From an uncultured Cellvibrio sp. (GTDB lineage Bacteria > Pseudomonadota > Gammaproteobacteria > Pseudomonadales > Cellvibrionaceae), in the NCBI GenBank assembly GCA_946481095.1, contig CAMLML010000065.1, positions 1 through 27,200 of the forward strand: a stretch of DNA of 27,200 nucleotides, given 5' to 3'. Numbering within the stretch: the first letter of the stretch is position 1; each line of letters opens with the position of its first letter. Both the position numbers and the translations under genes were made by a program. Positions 1 through 7,808 of this stretch are shown here, piece by piece. The notes beneath the pieces are model-generated. The model ran no database searches. It was given only the letters and a program-made list of their open reading frames with translations, and was not told where the DNA came from.

Positions 1-502
1 CTTCTGTTTCACCTGAATCAAAAAATCCATAAACTTCTTGCGTGTTATTGACTAGAGGATCAACAAATAATCCGAATCCTTCGTCCACTTTTTTGGATTT
101 TTTCGACTTCGGTTTTTCCGCCGCAGCTGACTCCAATAATTCAGTCAAGCGATTGGCTCCTGCCCAATCTATCTCCGAATTGTTACGGTAGGATGTCAAA
201 ATGCCCTTGAGCACATCGACTGATGACAAAAACAAATCCACCATTGGAGCCGTGATGGTCATTTTTCCCTGACGAATTTTATCAAGCAAACTTTCCATGA
301 CATGTGTGACACTCACCAGGGCATCGAAACCAAAAATACCGGCACCGCCTTTTATCGAATGTGCCGCACGAAAAATGGTATTAAGTTGTTCGTTGTCGGG
401 ATTGGTGACATCCAGATTTAATAACAGATGTTCCATTTCATCCAGATGTTCCTGACTTTCCTCAAAAAAGACGGAATGAAATTGTTTCATGTCAATAGCC
501 AT
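1..502 (-). CDS. cheA: CheA-type chemotaxis histidine kinase, N-terminal part (cut by window edge)
   Basis: This is the start of a CheA-family histidine kinase; the kinase core lies beyond the window. The reading frame opens at an ATG at 502 and stays open to base 1, giving 167 codons. Residues 1-110 form an Hpt (P1) domain. The phospho-accepting histidine is His48 in the motif AAHSIKGGAGIFGF, the same number as in classical CheA. A Lys/Ser/Ala-rich stretch near residues 130-143 then looks like the P1-P2 linker. It is the last visible gene of a minus-strand chemosensory operon, 26 bp downstream of the CheY-like gene, which is its likely phosphotransfer partner. The Hpt domain is clear. The CheA assignment rests on the His48 register and the chemosensory neighbours, because the catalytic domains cannot be seen. 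Confidence 0.9.
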   Translation of the reverse strand, partial: MAIDMKQFHSVFFEESQEHLDEMEHLLLNLDVTNPDNEQLNTIFRAAHSIKGGAGIFGFDALVSVTHVMESLLDKIRQGKMTITAPMVDLFLSSVDVLKGILTSYRNNSEIDWAGANRLTELLESAAAEKPKSKKSKKVDEGFGLFVDPLVNNTQEVYGFFDSGETE

Positions 503-528
503 AGGGATGTCCTTCGGAGTTTTTCCAG

Positions 529-894
529 TTAGCCCATGACTTTTTTGGCGACTTCCAACAACTTGGCTGGTTCAAACGGTTTAACCATCCAACCCGTAGC
601 ACCCGCAGCACGCCCCTGGGTTTTCATGGCATCACTGGCTTCTGTCGTCAGCACAACAATTGGCGTTTTCGAATAGGAGGGTAAGCCGCGCAGCGATTTA
701 ATTAATGTCAAACCATCCATATTCGGCATATTTTGATCTGTCAAAACAAAATCAAAGGATTTAGTTTTACAAAACTCAAACGCTTCAGCTCCATCTTTTG
801 CTACTTTCACTGAATAACCTGCCGTTTTCAGTGTTGCCTCTACCATTTGGCGAACGGACGCTGAATCATCAACAATCAGAATTTCTTTGCTCAT
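529..894 (-). CDS. cheY: CheY-like single-domain response regulator
   Basis: This 121-residue protein is a stand-alone receiver domain. The acidic pocket is Asp9/Asp10 in the IVDDS motif, the phospho-acceptor is Asp53 in LTDQNMPNMDG, the switch Thr is Thr83 in VVLTTE, and Lys105 is in the VKPF motif. There is no output domain, so it should act by binding a target when phosphorylated, as CheY does. It lies between the receiver-phosphatase gene and cheA, so CheA is the likely phosphodonor. Whether the target is a flagellar motor or another output cannot be told, because the rest of the cluster is outside the window. The spacing to cheA (26 bp) supports one transcript. Confidence 0.93.
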   Translation of the reverse strand: MSKEILIVDDSASVRQMVEATLKTAGYSVKVAKDGAEAFEFCKTKSFDFVLTDQNMPNMDGLTLIKSLRGLPSYSKTPIVVLTTEASDAMKTQGRAAGATGWMVKPFEPAKLLEVAKKVMG

Positions 895-956
895 AATGAG
901 TCCCTTTTACTTCGGTTAACACTCAACTGAATAATAGACGGAATAATGAAAAGTGT

Positions 957-2645
957 TTATAAAATTGCTTTAATAAAATTACCTGGCGCATAAATCTCCA
1001 AGCTATCTACCAAACTGCGTATCAGCGCTACTCCTCTGCCTGAGTAAAGCTCGTGATCGATTTCCCGATCACAAGTGTAGTCATAACCCGGGCCACTATC
1101 ACGGCAGGTAATCATTAATTTTTTAACTGCATCGATTTGCAGCCAATCCAATCGTAATTCGATGAAATCGTCTTCACCCAAATTTTTTAGTAATTCTTCG
1201 CGTTTCTGAAAATATTCCATAAAACCTTCAGGGTTTTGTTTGATGTCTGAGGACAGTTTTAAAATGCCATGATCCAGTCCATTACTCACCATTTCGCTGA
1301 TAATAGAAAATACTTTCTGACAAAGTTTTTGATCCAGGCCTATATACTGCAAAAAATTATTTACCATAGGTGGCAAATCTGCCTGCGCCAGTTTTTTTCC
1401 ACTGATTCTGACGCTCCATGAAAAGGGATCGATTTTACTATCTAATGAATGCATTAAATATTTGTTGATTTCATATTCATGACGAATAGTTGCGAAATCC
1501 AACGTGCAAATAGAAATATCATCGCTATAAGCGACTCCCTGAGCGTGTTCTTCCAGTACAGGTAAAATAGCTTCTATAGGATCATCTTTAGCTGAGGACA
1601 GAACATCCTTTAATCTCGCAACCGAAAATTGCTGATTGGCAATATTTTTTTGCTCAATCAAACCATCGCTATATAACACCAAATGGCCAGTATCGGGCAT
1701 AGAATATACCCATACATCAGCATCAAAAGATGTGGCGCTTAAAATACCGAGAGCCATATGTTTTGAATCGAATTTTTCTACAATTTTTCCTTGAGTGACC
1801 CAATAAGCACTTGGCATTGAACCATTCCAAACATAAATTTCTTTTTTAGTAAAATTGCATTCAACCGCTATTGCCGCCACAAAACGATCGTCCGGGGTAT
1901 CATTTACCAATTTGCGATTTATTTCAGTCACAATCTGTTGAAGATGAAAACCTTTTGCAACCATACTATTGAATATAGTGACTACCGGCATAATCGTGAT
2001 AGCGGCGGATAAACCATGACCCGTCGCATCTGCCAACATCACATAAAGATCACCACTGGGAGAAATACGCGATATCGCAATATCACCACTGAACGAAGAG
2101 CAAGGTCTCAAAAATTGTTTTACCCCTCGAATAGTTTGGGAATTTTGAGATAACAGATATTCATAAGTAAACTTGGCAACAGCTTCTTCACGCTCAGCTT
2201 CAATTTTGAATTTTTCAAGCTCCATTTTTTGTGCACTGACAATTCGTTGAAGCCTGACCGAATTAACCAGTGCTTTTACTTTTAATGCCAGTAAAGATAA
2301 ATTGACCGGTTTGATTATGTAGTCTGCCACACCACTGACAAAACACTTTTCAAGAAACTCAGGTTCTTCATTGGCACTGATCATGATAACGGGCGGTATA
2401 GATAAATACTGTAATACCGATTGCTTATCAAGCAAATCCAACCCCACACCATCACCCAATTGATAATCGAGCAACACCAAATCAATATTATCGTCCTGAA
2501 TCAGAATATTTTTCGCCTGCTCAACACTGGCAGCAGAAATGGTTTCAAAATCACGCGATCCTAAAAAAGCACAAAAAAGATCATTGAGTATTTCATCATC
2601 ATCAACAACCAAAATACGATATCTCTTATCCAAATGATTAGACAT
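957..2645 (-). CDS. Receiver / PP2C (SpoIIE-type) phosphatase / HATPase fusion regulator
   Basis: This 562-residue protein joins three modules. Residues 10-125 are a receiver domain with Asp15-17 and phospho-acceptor Asp60 (LLDYQLGDG), and a Lys in YIIKPV. Residues 130-165 are a helical linker. Residues 175-385 are a PP2C/SpoIIE-type Ser/Thr phosphatase, with the metal-binding motifs SGD, DATGHG, LYSDG and YSDD. Residues 410-560 are an RsbW/SpoIIAB-type HATPase: N box EMVSNGLDHG, G1 box DSGPGYDY, G2 box SGRGVALI. From the family, the phosphatase should dephosphorylate an STAS antagonist and the HATPase should phosphorylate or bind it. The receiver sets the balance. The architecture is that of Pseudomonas HsbR. 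The two STAS genes immediately upstream (2-bp gap to the nearer) are the obvious substrates. Confidence 0.93.
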   Translation of the reverse strand: MSNHLDKRYRILVVDDDEILNDLFCAFLGSRDFETISAASVEQAKNILIQDDNIDLVLLDYQLGDGVGLDLLDKQSVLQYLSIPPVIMISANEEPEFLEKCFVSGVADYIIKPVNLSLLALKVKALVNSVRLQRIVSAQKMELEKFKIEAEREEAVAKFTYEYLLSQNSQTIRGVKQFLRPCSSFSGDIAISRISPSGDLYVMLADATGHGLSAAITIMPVVTIFNSMVAKGFHLQQIVTEINRKLVNDTPDDRFVAAIAVECNFTKKEIYVWNGSMPSAYWVTQGKIVEKFDSKHMALGILSATSFDADVWVYSMPDTGHLVLYSDGLIEQKNIANQQFSVARLKDVLSSAKDDPIEAILPVLEEHAQGVAYSDDISICTLDFATIRHEYEINKYLMHSLDSKIDPFSWSVRISGKKLAQADLPPMVNNFLQYIGLDQKLCQKVFSIISEMVSNGLDHGILKLSSDIKQNPEGFMEYFQKREELLKNLGEDDFIELRLDWLQIDAVKKLMITCRDSGPGYDYTCDREIDHELYSGRGVALIRSLVDSLEIYAPGNFIKAIL

Positions 2646-2647
2646 AA

Positions 2648-2932
2648 CTAAATAAATTCAATAATTTTTTGGATATTGGCCATTTTCAGTATTTCATCAG
2701 TAGCGCCTCTCGCACCTTTTATTTTTACTTTTTTCATGAGGTTTACTGTTTTCTTGTGGATCATAACCAACATCCCCAATGCTGAACTATCCATATATTC
2801 CACATGTGTAAAATCCAGAATTATCTCGTTAATTCCATCTTTATTTAAATACTCCGTACAAGCATCATAAAATGGCTTGTGATAGCCATAATCAAATCTT
2901 GACGGCAAACTAATCAATTGACTATTTGACAT
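2648..2932 (-). CDS. STAS-domain anti-sigma factor antagonist (second of two)
   Basis: This is a 94-residue single STAS domain. The conserved phosphorylation loop reads EYMDSSALGMLVM, and by alignment with SpoIIAA Ser58 and RsbV Ser56 the phospho-acceptor is Ser49. The protein is thus expected to be phosphorylated by an HATPase kinase and dephosphorylated by a PP2C enzyme. Both activities are present in the fused protein encoded 2 bp downstream. It shares the pattern RFDYGY near its N-terminus and the LVM.HKK pattern with the neighbouring STAS protein, so the two are probably tandem duplicates. The partner it switches (a sigma factor, diguanylate cyclase or MCP) is not visible. Confidence 0.92.
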   Translation of the reverse strand: MSNSQLISLPSRFDYGYHKPFYDACTEYLNKDGINEIILDFTHVEYMDSSALGMLVMIHKKTVNLMKKVKIKGARGATDEILKMANIQKIIEFI

Positions 2933-2950
2933 ATACCTCTCCCGATTTTA

Positions 2951-3226
2951 CTAACGAATTTCAATTAATTTTTGCAAGTTAGCCAATCCTAATATTTCCC
3001 GTGCAGACGAATTTAAATTGGTGATAACCAATTTCGTATTTTTTGAATGGGATTTTTTATGCGCCATCACCAATATACCAATACCTGCACTATCTATATA
3101 TTCAAGATCCCTGCAGTCCAGAATGACTTCCTGATGCCGATCCAGAGCGATTGATAAATCAGAATTAAATTGGGAGCTATAGGAATAGTCGAAACGTTTT
3201 GGAATGCGTATCAGGTTGTTGGTCAT
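2951..3226 (-). CDS. STAS-domain anti-sigma factor antagonist (first of two)
   Basis: This is a 91-residue STAS domain with the loop EYIDSAGIGILVM; Ser46 aligns with the phospho-serine of SpoIIAA and RsbV. The residue after this serine is Ala, where the downstream copy has Ser. It lies 18 bp upstream of the second STAS gene and 23 bp downstream of the MCP gene on the same strand, so co-transcription is likely. Shared N-terminal RFDY.Y and LVMAHKK patterns suggest a duplication followed by divergence. Two antagonists served by one kinase/phosphatase could give two separate outputs, or one may be the true substrate and the other a scaffold. The sequence does not decide. Confidence 0.91.
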   Translation of the reverse strand: MTNNLIRIPKRFDYSYSSQFNSDLSIALDRHQEVILDCRDLEYIDSAGIGILVMAHKKSHSKNTKLVITNLNSSAREILGLANLQKLIEIR

Positions 3227-3249
3227 AATCTTTATCCACGAAAGAATGA

Positions 3250-4392
3250 TTAAAAAAGATCAACCTCACCGCCAGCCATTGATGATGCCGATACAGGATT
3301 ATGTTTTTTATTCATAACTTTATTTTGGTAATCCTCTGACGCTTCAATAATTTTTGACGTTAATTCATTAATTGAGTGAGGAGTAAACTTTAAGGATTGC
3401 CCCAAAGAATCCAGCATTTTGATATTATCGATATGATGACGAATATTCTGTACTGACATATCTTCAAACTGCAGTGCACGCATAGCCATATGCAAAGCAT
3501 CAACCAATTTGTGTGAAAGCTCCTCCATTTCTCGTGTGATACTTTCATCGCTTTCAGCTTTAGCCAACATTTCCTTAATTGCACTTTCCACTTCACGCTT
3601 CGCCGATAATACGTAAGTCATATCCTGTGATGCCAGATCGCCTATATGTAGATTCAATTCGGAGATGGAATTGTTAATCCCTTTTAGCTGTGACTGAATT
3701 TCGTTACTAAATCCAGCAGATCGACTCGATAAGGCGCGCACTTCATCAGCCACAACTGCAAACCCACGCCCTGCCTCGCCAGCACGTGCCGCTTCAATAG
3801 CGGCATTCAGGGCTAACAAGTTTGTTTGTGATGCAATCTGATCAATATCTTTTAACGCTTTCATCACCTGTGGCATTTGTTCGGAAATTAATGAAACTCT
3901 TTCAACCAAATCCATAGATGCCGCACTCATTGAAACAGTTGTACTCACAAACTTATCCAGTGTCCCGGATGTACTTTTCGCAAATGCACTCATGTGCCCC
4001 ACGAAAGACTCCTGTTTACCTTCTGGATTTTCTGTAAACAATAAACTGGCAATATCATTTTGTTGTTTTTCCAATAGGGATTTTATTTGATTAAACGCTT
4101 GTGTCAGTGTGAAAACAGCATCGGTTTGAATTCCGGACAACATGTTCATGTCCCTGGTAGCATCTTCCAGCGTTTTAAGTATGTTATCTCCAGCTTGCAT
4201 CAACGACTGGCGAAACCCGGATTCAATCTGGTAATTGATATTTTCTTTGCTTACAGGAGCAGGCTTGTTGCTGTACAAATAAAACATTCCACCGGAAACA
4301 ACAGCAATTCCCAAAACCGGCATTACAAATTCAGCCAAACACCAACCCACTACAACCGCAACAATGAGAATCACCCACTCTTTAGTTTGCAT
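3250..4392 (-). CDS. Methyl-accepting chemotaxis protein with minimal membrane anchor
   Basis: This 380-residue chemoreceptor begins with two closely spaced hydrophobic segments (about residues 7-23 and 26-41). That leaves essentially no periplasmic loop, so there is no room for a periplasmic ligand domain. The rest is cytoplasmic and helical. The highly conserved signalling hairpin tip is at about residues 185-220 ([19 protein letters not shown] and [15 protein letters not shown]), which contacts CheA and CheW in the family. The C-terminus (GGEVDLF) lacks an obvious NWETF-type CheR docking pentapeptide. It is the first gene of the visible operon and is followed 23 bp later by an STAS gene. 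The signal must be cytoplasmic, membrane-borne or delivered by a partner protein; this is inference from the missing sensor domain. Confidence 0.93.
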   Translation of the reverse strand: MQTKEWVILIVAVVVGWCLAEFVMPVLGIAVVSGGMFYLYSNKPAPVSKENINYQIESGFRQSLMQAGDNILKTLEDATRDMNMLSGIQTDAVFTLTQAFNQIKSLLEKQQNDIASLLFTENPEGKQESFVGHMSAFAKSTSGTLDKFVSTTVSMSAASMDLVERVSLISEQMPQVMKALKDIDQIASQTNLLALNAAIEAARAGEAGRGFAVVADEVRALSSRSAGFSNEIQSQLKGINNSISELNLHIGDLASQDMTYVLSAKREVESAIKEMLAKAESDESITREMEELSHKLVDALHMAMRALQFEDMSVQNIRHHIDNIKMLDSLGQSLKFTPHSINELTSKIIEASEDYQNKVMNKKHNPVSASSMAGGEVDLF

Positions 4393-4516
4393 CTACTGCC
4401 AAGCCTGTTCTTATGAAACTGATGCTTTAAAAGTAGCAGCTATATGCAAACTTGCCGGAAATGTATTATTTATTTTTTTTTATACTGAGAACGGATGTGA
4501 ACAATAGAAGGAGGGT

Positions 4517-4542
4517 TAAGGGCGCCGTTTACGACGCCCTTA
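4517..4542 (-). terminator. Hairpin after the fumarase gene
   Basis: TAAGGGCG at 4517-4524 pairs with CGCCCTTA at 4535-4542 around a 10-nt loop. It lies 14 bp beyond the fumarase stop codon. On the minus strand the sequence after the stem is pyrimidine-rich but has no clean T run, so this is a weak candidate for an intrinsic terminator. It also separates fumarase from the chemosensory operon that begins at 4392. Confidence 0.45.
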
Positions 4543-4555
4543 CAGATAGGAAGAA

Positions 4556-6076
4556 TTAGCCGATGTGAATAACCTCTTCCTGAATTTTCGCTTTCCATAT
4601 TTGCGGGCCAATGGTGTGCACTGATTCACCGCGAGAATCAACTGCCACTGTCACCGGCATGTCTTTCACATCAAATTCGTAGATAGCTTCCATTCCCAAT
4701 TCAGGGAAGCCGAGAACTTTGGAAGATTTGATTGCCTGGGCAACCAGATAAGCAGCGCCACCAACCGCCATCAAATAAACCGATTTATGATCGCGAATGG
4801 CCTCAATCGCAATCGGGCCGCGTTCGGATTTACCAATCATTCCCAGCAGGCCGGTTTTTTCCAACATAGTGCGGGTGAATTTATCCATACGGGTTGCGGT
4901 AGTGGGGCCAGCAGGACCAACCACTTCATCACGCACAGGGTCAACCGGGCCAACGTAGTAAATGAAACGGCCTTTTAAATCCACTGGCAGAGGTTCACCT
5001 TTGGTGATCAGGTCGGTCATCTTTTTGTGAGCAGCATCGCGACCGGTTAGCATCTTGCCGGACAACAAAATAGTTTCACCGGTTTTCCATTCAAGCACAT
5101 CTTGTGGTGTCACTGTATCCAGATTCACGCGACGCACATCACTGCCAATTTCCCAACTGATTTCCGGATAATCTTCCAGAGCTGGAGGCGTTTGGAATGC
5201 AGCACCTGAACCATCCAATACAAAATGCGCGTGACGCGTTGCGGCACAGTTGGGAATTATCGCAACGGCTTTATTGGCAGCGTGAGTCGGGAAATCTTTG
5301 ACTTTGATGTCCACAACCGTTGTTAAACCACCAAGACCTTGCGCACCAATTCCCAAACGATTCACTTTGTCGTACAACTCAATACGCAATTCTTCTGCGC
5401 GATTGTTTGCACCACGCGCTTGTAATTCCTGAATATCAACAGGCTCCAATAAAGCTTCTTTTGCGAGGATCATGGCTTTTTCAGCGGTACCGCCAATACC
5501 AATCCCCAACATGCCGGGCGGACACCAACCTGCCCCCATTTCCGGAACGACTTTTAAAACCCAATCCACCACTGAATCAGACGGGTTCAACATGGCGAAT
5601 TTGGCTTTGGCTTCTGAACCGCCACCTTTTGCAGCAACCTGCACATCGACTGTATTACCGGGGACTATGTTGTAGTGAATGATTGCCGGAGTGTTATCGC
5701 CAGTATTTTTTCGGGCACCATCAGGATCAGAAAGAATTGATGCACGCAACACATTATCCGGGTGATTGTACGCGCGGCGCACGCCTTCGTTGATCATATC
5801 GGTGAGGCTCATTTGTGCATCCCATTGCACATCCATCCCCACAGTCACAAACACAGTGACAATACCTGTGTCCTGACAAATAGGCCTGTGCCCCATGGCA
5901 CACATGCGCGAATTAATCAGAATTTGCGCCATGGCATCTTTTGCAGCTTTATTTTGTTCGCGCAGATAGGCTTTGTGAATCGCCTGGATAAAATCTACCG
6001 GGTGGTAATAGGAAATAAATTGCAGCGCGTCAGCCACGCTGTCGATTAAATCCTGTTGACGAATAATGGTTGGCAT
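4556..6076 (-). CDS. fumA: Class I (iron-sulfur) fumarate hydratase
   Basis: This 506-residue enzyme interconverts fumarate and malate in the TCA cycle. It belongs to the oxygen-sensitive 4Fe-4S class I type, unrelated to FumC. The three cluster cysteines expected for the family are visible as Cys67 (RPICQDTG), Cys185 (GAGWCPPGMLGIGIGG) and Cys277 (IPNCAATRHAHFVLDGSG). The C-terminal beta domain contains YYVGPVDP and VGPAGPTTATRMDKFT, typical of the substrate-binding region. Length fits the single-chain form. It follows the coiled-coil gene at 6089 by only 12 bp, and that gap holds an AGGAA ribosome site. The choice of symbol among fumA-type names is by class, not by close orthology. Confidence 0.95.
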   Translation of the reverse strand: MPTIIRQQDLIDSVADALQFISYYHPVDFIQAIHKAYLREQNKAAKDAMAQILINSRMCAMGHRPICQDTGIVTVFVTVGMDVQWDAQMSLTDMINEGVRRAYNHPDNVLRASILSDPDGARKNTGDNTPAIIHYNIVPGNTVDVQVAAKGGGSEAKAKFAMLNPSDSVVDWVLKVVPEMGAGWCPPGMLGIGIGGTAEKAMILAKEALLEPVDIQELQARGANNRAEELRIELYDKVNRLGIGAQGLGGLTTVVDIKVKDFPTHAANKAVAIIPNCAATRHAHFVLDGSGAAFQTPPALEDYPEISWEIGSDVRRVNLDTVTPQDVLEWKTGETILLSGKMLTGRDAAHKKMTDLITKGEPLPVDLKGRFIYYVGPVDPVRDEVVGPAGPTTATRMDKFTRTMLEKTGLLGMIGKSERGPIAIEAIRDHKSVYLMAVGGAAYLVAQAIKSSKVLGFPELGMEAIYEFDVKDMPVTVAVDSRGESVHTIGPQIWKAKIQEEVIHIG

Positions 6077-6088
6077 AAAAATTCCTGA

Positions 6089-6844
6089 TTACTTGGGAGC
6101 TGGCGCAGTGCCTGCTTGTTGCTTTAATTGCAGAATTTCACGGTTAGTGGTGCGACGGAAATCATCAATTGCTTTTATGGCTTCTTCACTTGCTTTCAGG
6201 CGACGGTCTATCGCATCTATACCGCCCGTTTCCAATTCGAGCTTGTTAATATCTTCATTCAACGCATCCAGTTTTTGATCGAACTGTGCAACTACCGGTT
6301 CCAGCTTGGCCAGAGATGCATCACTCAGGGATTTGTTGCCTGCCACTTCCTGTTTCAGTGCAGTCATGGCATTTTTTGTCTCGGCTGCTGATTGTTTAAC
6401 AGCAGCAATCTCTTTTGCTTGTGCCGCGATTTTTTCAGTATTGGCTGCAATCGATTTTCGATGGGAATCAACATCCGCTGCCTGTTTGGTTTGTACTTCT
6501 GCCAACTTGTTAATTTTCACCCCCAAGCCTTCTACGGATTGGGTTGTGCCGGCAGCATTTACATTTAATTGTTCTTCCAGTGCCGAAATACGCAGATTGG
6601 ATGCCGTCAGTGCCTGCTGCGCATGAAATAACTGCCAACCTAAAAACCCTGCACCACCACCAGCCGCAAGAGCCAATACCAGGGCCGTTACAGCCAATCC
6701 CGATGAACCGGAACCCGTGGATGGAGATGAAGGCTTTGAAGCCTGACGCTCAAACTGGGCTTGTCGGCGAACACTATCGTTGGATTCAGATGAAGTGCCT
6801 GTGCTTTCAACACCAGCATTAAATGTAGGTTCTCTGCGTTCCAT
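6089..6844 (-). CDS. Membrane-anchored coiled-coil protein of unknown function
   Basis: I do not recognise a named family for this 251-residue protein. Residues 1-45 are polar and Ser/Gln/Arg-rich, with no signal peptide. Residues about 47-72 form one Ala/Gly/Leu-rich membrane segment (VTALVLALAAGGGAGFLGW). The remainder is a long helical, heptad-like region rich in Ala, Lys, Glu and Gln (about residues 78-240), ending in a short Ala/Pro tail. The topology suggests a cytoplasmic N-terminus and a periplasmic coiled coil. The layout, but not any specific motif, recalls HemX/YhjG-like or TolA-like anchored coiled-coil proteins. It lies 12 bp upstream of fumarase and the two are probably co-transcribed, with no evident functional link. 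Confidence 0.75.
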   Translation of the reverse strand: MERREPTFNAGVESTGTSSESNDSVRRQAQFERQASKPSSPSTGSGSSGLAVTALVLALAAGGGAGFLGWQLFHAQQALTASNLRISALEEQLNVNAAGTTQSVEGLGVKINKLAEVQTKQAADVDSHRKSIAANTEKIAAQAKEIAAVKQSAAETKNAMTALKQEVAGNKSLSDASLAKLEPVVAQFDQKLDALNEDINKLELETGGIDAIDRRLKASEEAIKAIDDFRRTTNREILQLKQQAGTAPAPK

Positions 6845-7098
6845 ATGTATGCCTTAGATGTGAGAAGGAAAAGAGGTGACAAAGATAAAAGTGGCGGCAT
6901 TTTATAGCAGCCGGGTCAACAAACATAGACAGCATCAGGGATAGATAATTTCTTCGGATCACTTTTAAGTATCCTGTAGACCAATAGTACAATTTTAAAA
7001 ATCAATCATCATTATTTTTTTAATTAATTTTTATTATTGAAAGCAAGACTCTAGCATGCTCCTCGTAACGCAACATTCACCACAACGAGGAAACACTT
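6845..7098. promoter_or_regulatory. Divergent intergenic region before ahpC
   Basis: This 254-bp non-coding stretch separates the leftward coiled-coil/fumarase genes from rightward ahpC, so it must hold promoters for both. It is strongly AT-rich between about 6985 and 7040. The ahpC ribosome site is GAGGAAAC at 7086-7093. I found no convincing four-part OxyR site (ATAG/CTAT repeats); only scattered ATAG words occur near 6925-6945. No small ORF of merit is present. Confidence 0.5.
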
Positions 7099-7662
7099 AT
7101 GTCTTATATCAATTCCGAAATAAAACCCTTCAATGCCCAGGCTTACCATCAGGGCCAATTTACCAAAGTGAGCGATGCAGACCTGCGTGGCAAATGGTCG
7201 GTGGTGTTTTTCTACCCGGCGGATTTCACTTTTGTGTGTCCGACTGAACTGGGTGATTTAGCAGATCACTATGCTGAATTTAAAAAAATAGGGGTGGAAA
7301 TTTATTCTGTTTCTACCGACACCCATTTCACCCACAAAGCCTGGCACGACACATCGGAAACAATTGGCAAAATCCAATTTCCAATGATCGCCGACCCCAC
7401 CGGAACCATCACTCGCAATTTTGGTGTGATGATCGAAGAAGCAGGTTTGGCTGATCGCGGCACCTTTGTCATTGACCCGCAAGGAAAAATCCAAATCGTT
7501 GAAATTAACGCCGGTGGAATTGGCCGCGATGCATCAGAACTGTTGCGCAAAGTAAAAGCTGCGCAATACGTCGCATCGCATCCGGGCGAAGTCTGCCCGG
7601 CGAAATGGAAAGAAGGTGAAGCAACATTGGCACCTTCATTGGATTTGGTGGGGAAGATTTAA
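7099..7662 (+). CDS. ahpC: Alkyl hydroperoxide reductase C (peroxiredoxin)
   Basis: This 187-residue typical 2-Cys peroxiredoxin reduces H2O2, organic peroxides and peroxynitrite. The peroxidatic cysteine is Cys47 in DFTFVCPTE, and the resolving cysteine is Cys166 in GEVCPAKW. Both positions and the length match the bacterial AhpC family. Its reductant is AhpF, encoded next on the same strand after a 146-bp gap filled by a palindromic repeat. The start at 7099 is preceded by GAGGAAAC at a good distance. OxyR control is usual for the family, but no clear site is seen here. Confidence 0.97.
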   Translation: MSYINSEIKPFNAQAYHQGQFTKVSDADLRGKWSVVFFYPADFTFVCPTELGDLADHYAEFKKIGVEIYSVSTDTHFTHKAWHDTSETIGKIQFPMIADPTGTITRNFGVMIEEAGLADRGTFVIDPQGKIQIVEINAGGIGRDASELLRKVKAAQYVASHPGEVCPAKWKEGEATLAPSLDLVGKI

Positions 7663-7663
7663 G

Positions 7664-7783
7664 GCCCTCACCCCCGCCCTCTCCCAGAGGGAGAGGGAGC
7701 TAATCACTCTCACGATAAAAAATCTCTCTCGCAAAACAGGGAGTCTATCCCCTCTCCCTCCGGGAGAGGGTTAGGGTGAGGGC
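7664..7783. repeat. GC-rich palindromic repeat, copy 1 (between ahpC and ahpF)
   Basis: Two arms face each other across about 120 bp. The left arm (7664-7700) starts GCCCTCACCCCCGCCCTCTC and the right arm (about 7738-7783) ends GGGAGAGGGTTAGGGTGAGG then GC. Each arm also folds on itself (CCCTCTCCC with GGGAGAGGG). The right 45 bp recur at 16782-16827 with one mismatch. This type of CCCTCACCC/GGGTGAGGG element is a dispersed REP-like sequence in many gammaproteobacteria (from memory). It starts 2 bp after the ahpC stop and ends 25 bp before the ahpF start. Confidence 0.88.
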
Positions 7784-7808
7784 AAAAACAATTTCATCGG
7801 AGAAAATC

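Noticed and set aside
4393..4490. Sigma-54 or sigma-28 promoter before the MCP gene
   Set aside because: A GGCA...TTGCA-like string exists but the GG to GC spacing is 7, not 10, and no sigma-28 GCCGATAA box is present.
5320..5682. Plus-strand ORF of 120 codons over the fumarase gene
   Set aside because: It is antisense to a strongly conserved gene and shows no recognisable protein family; the same holds for the long plus-strand frames over groL (11872-12762).
6920..7000. Possible OxyR site upstream of ahpC
   Set aside because: Only scattered ATAG words were found; the best alignment to the four-part ATAG/CTAT pattern matches about 10 of 16 core bases, which is not better than chance in AT-rich DNA.
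7664..7783. CRISPR or insertion-sequence explanation for the GC-rich repeats
   Set aside because: There are only two copies 9 kb apart, with no regular spacers, no transposase and no target-site duplication that I could identify.
7776..7808. Longer AhpF starting at the ATG at 7776
   Set aside because: The start falls within the dispersed repeat and adds residues absent from the family; the ATG at 7809 has a ribosome site and places Cys128/Cys131 in the expected register.
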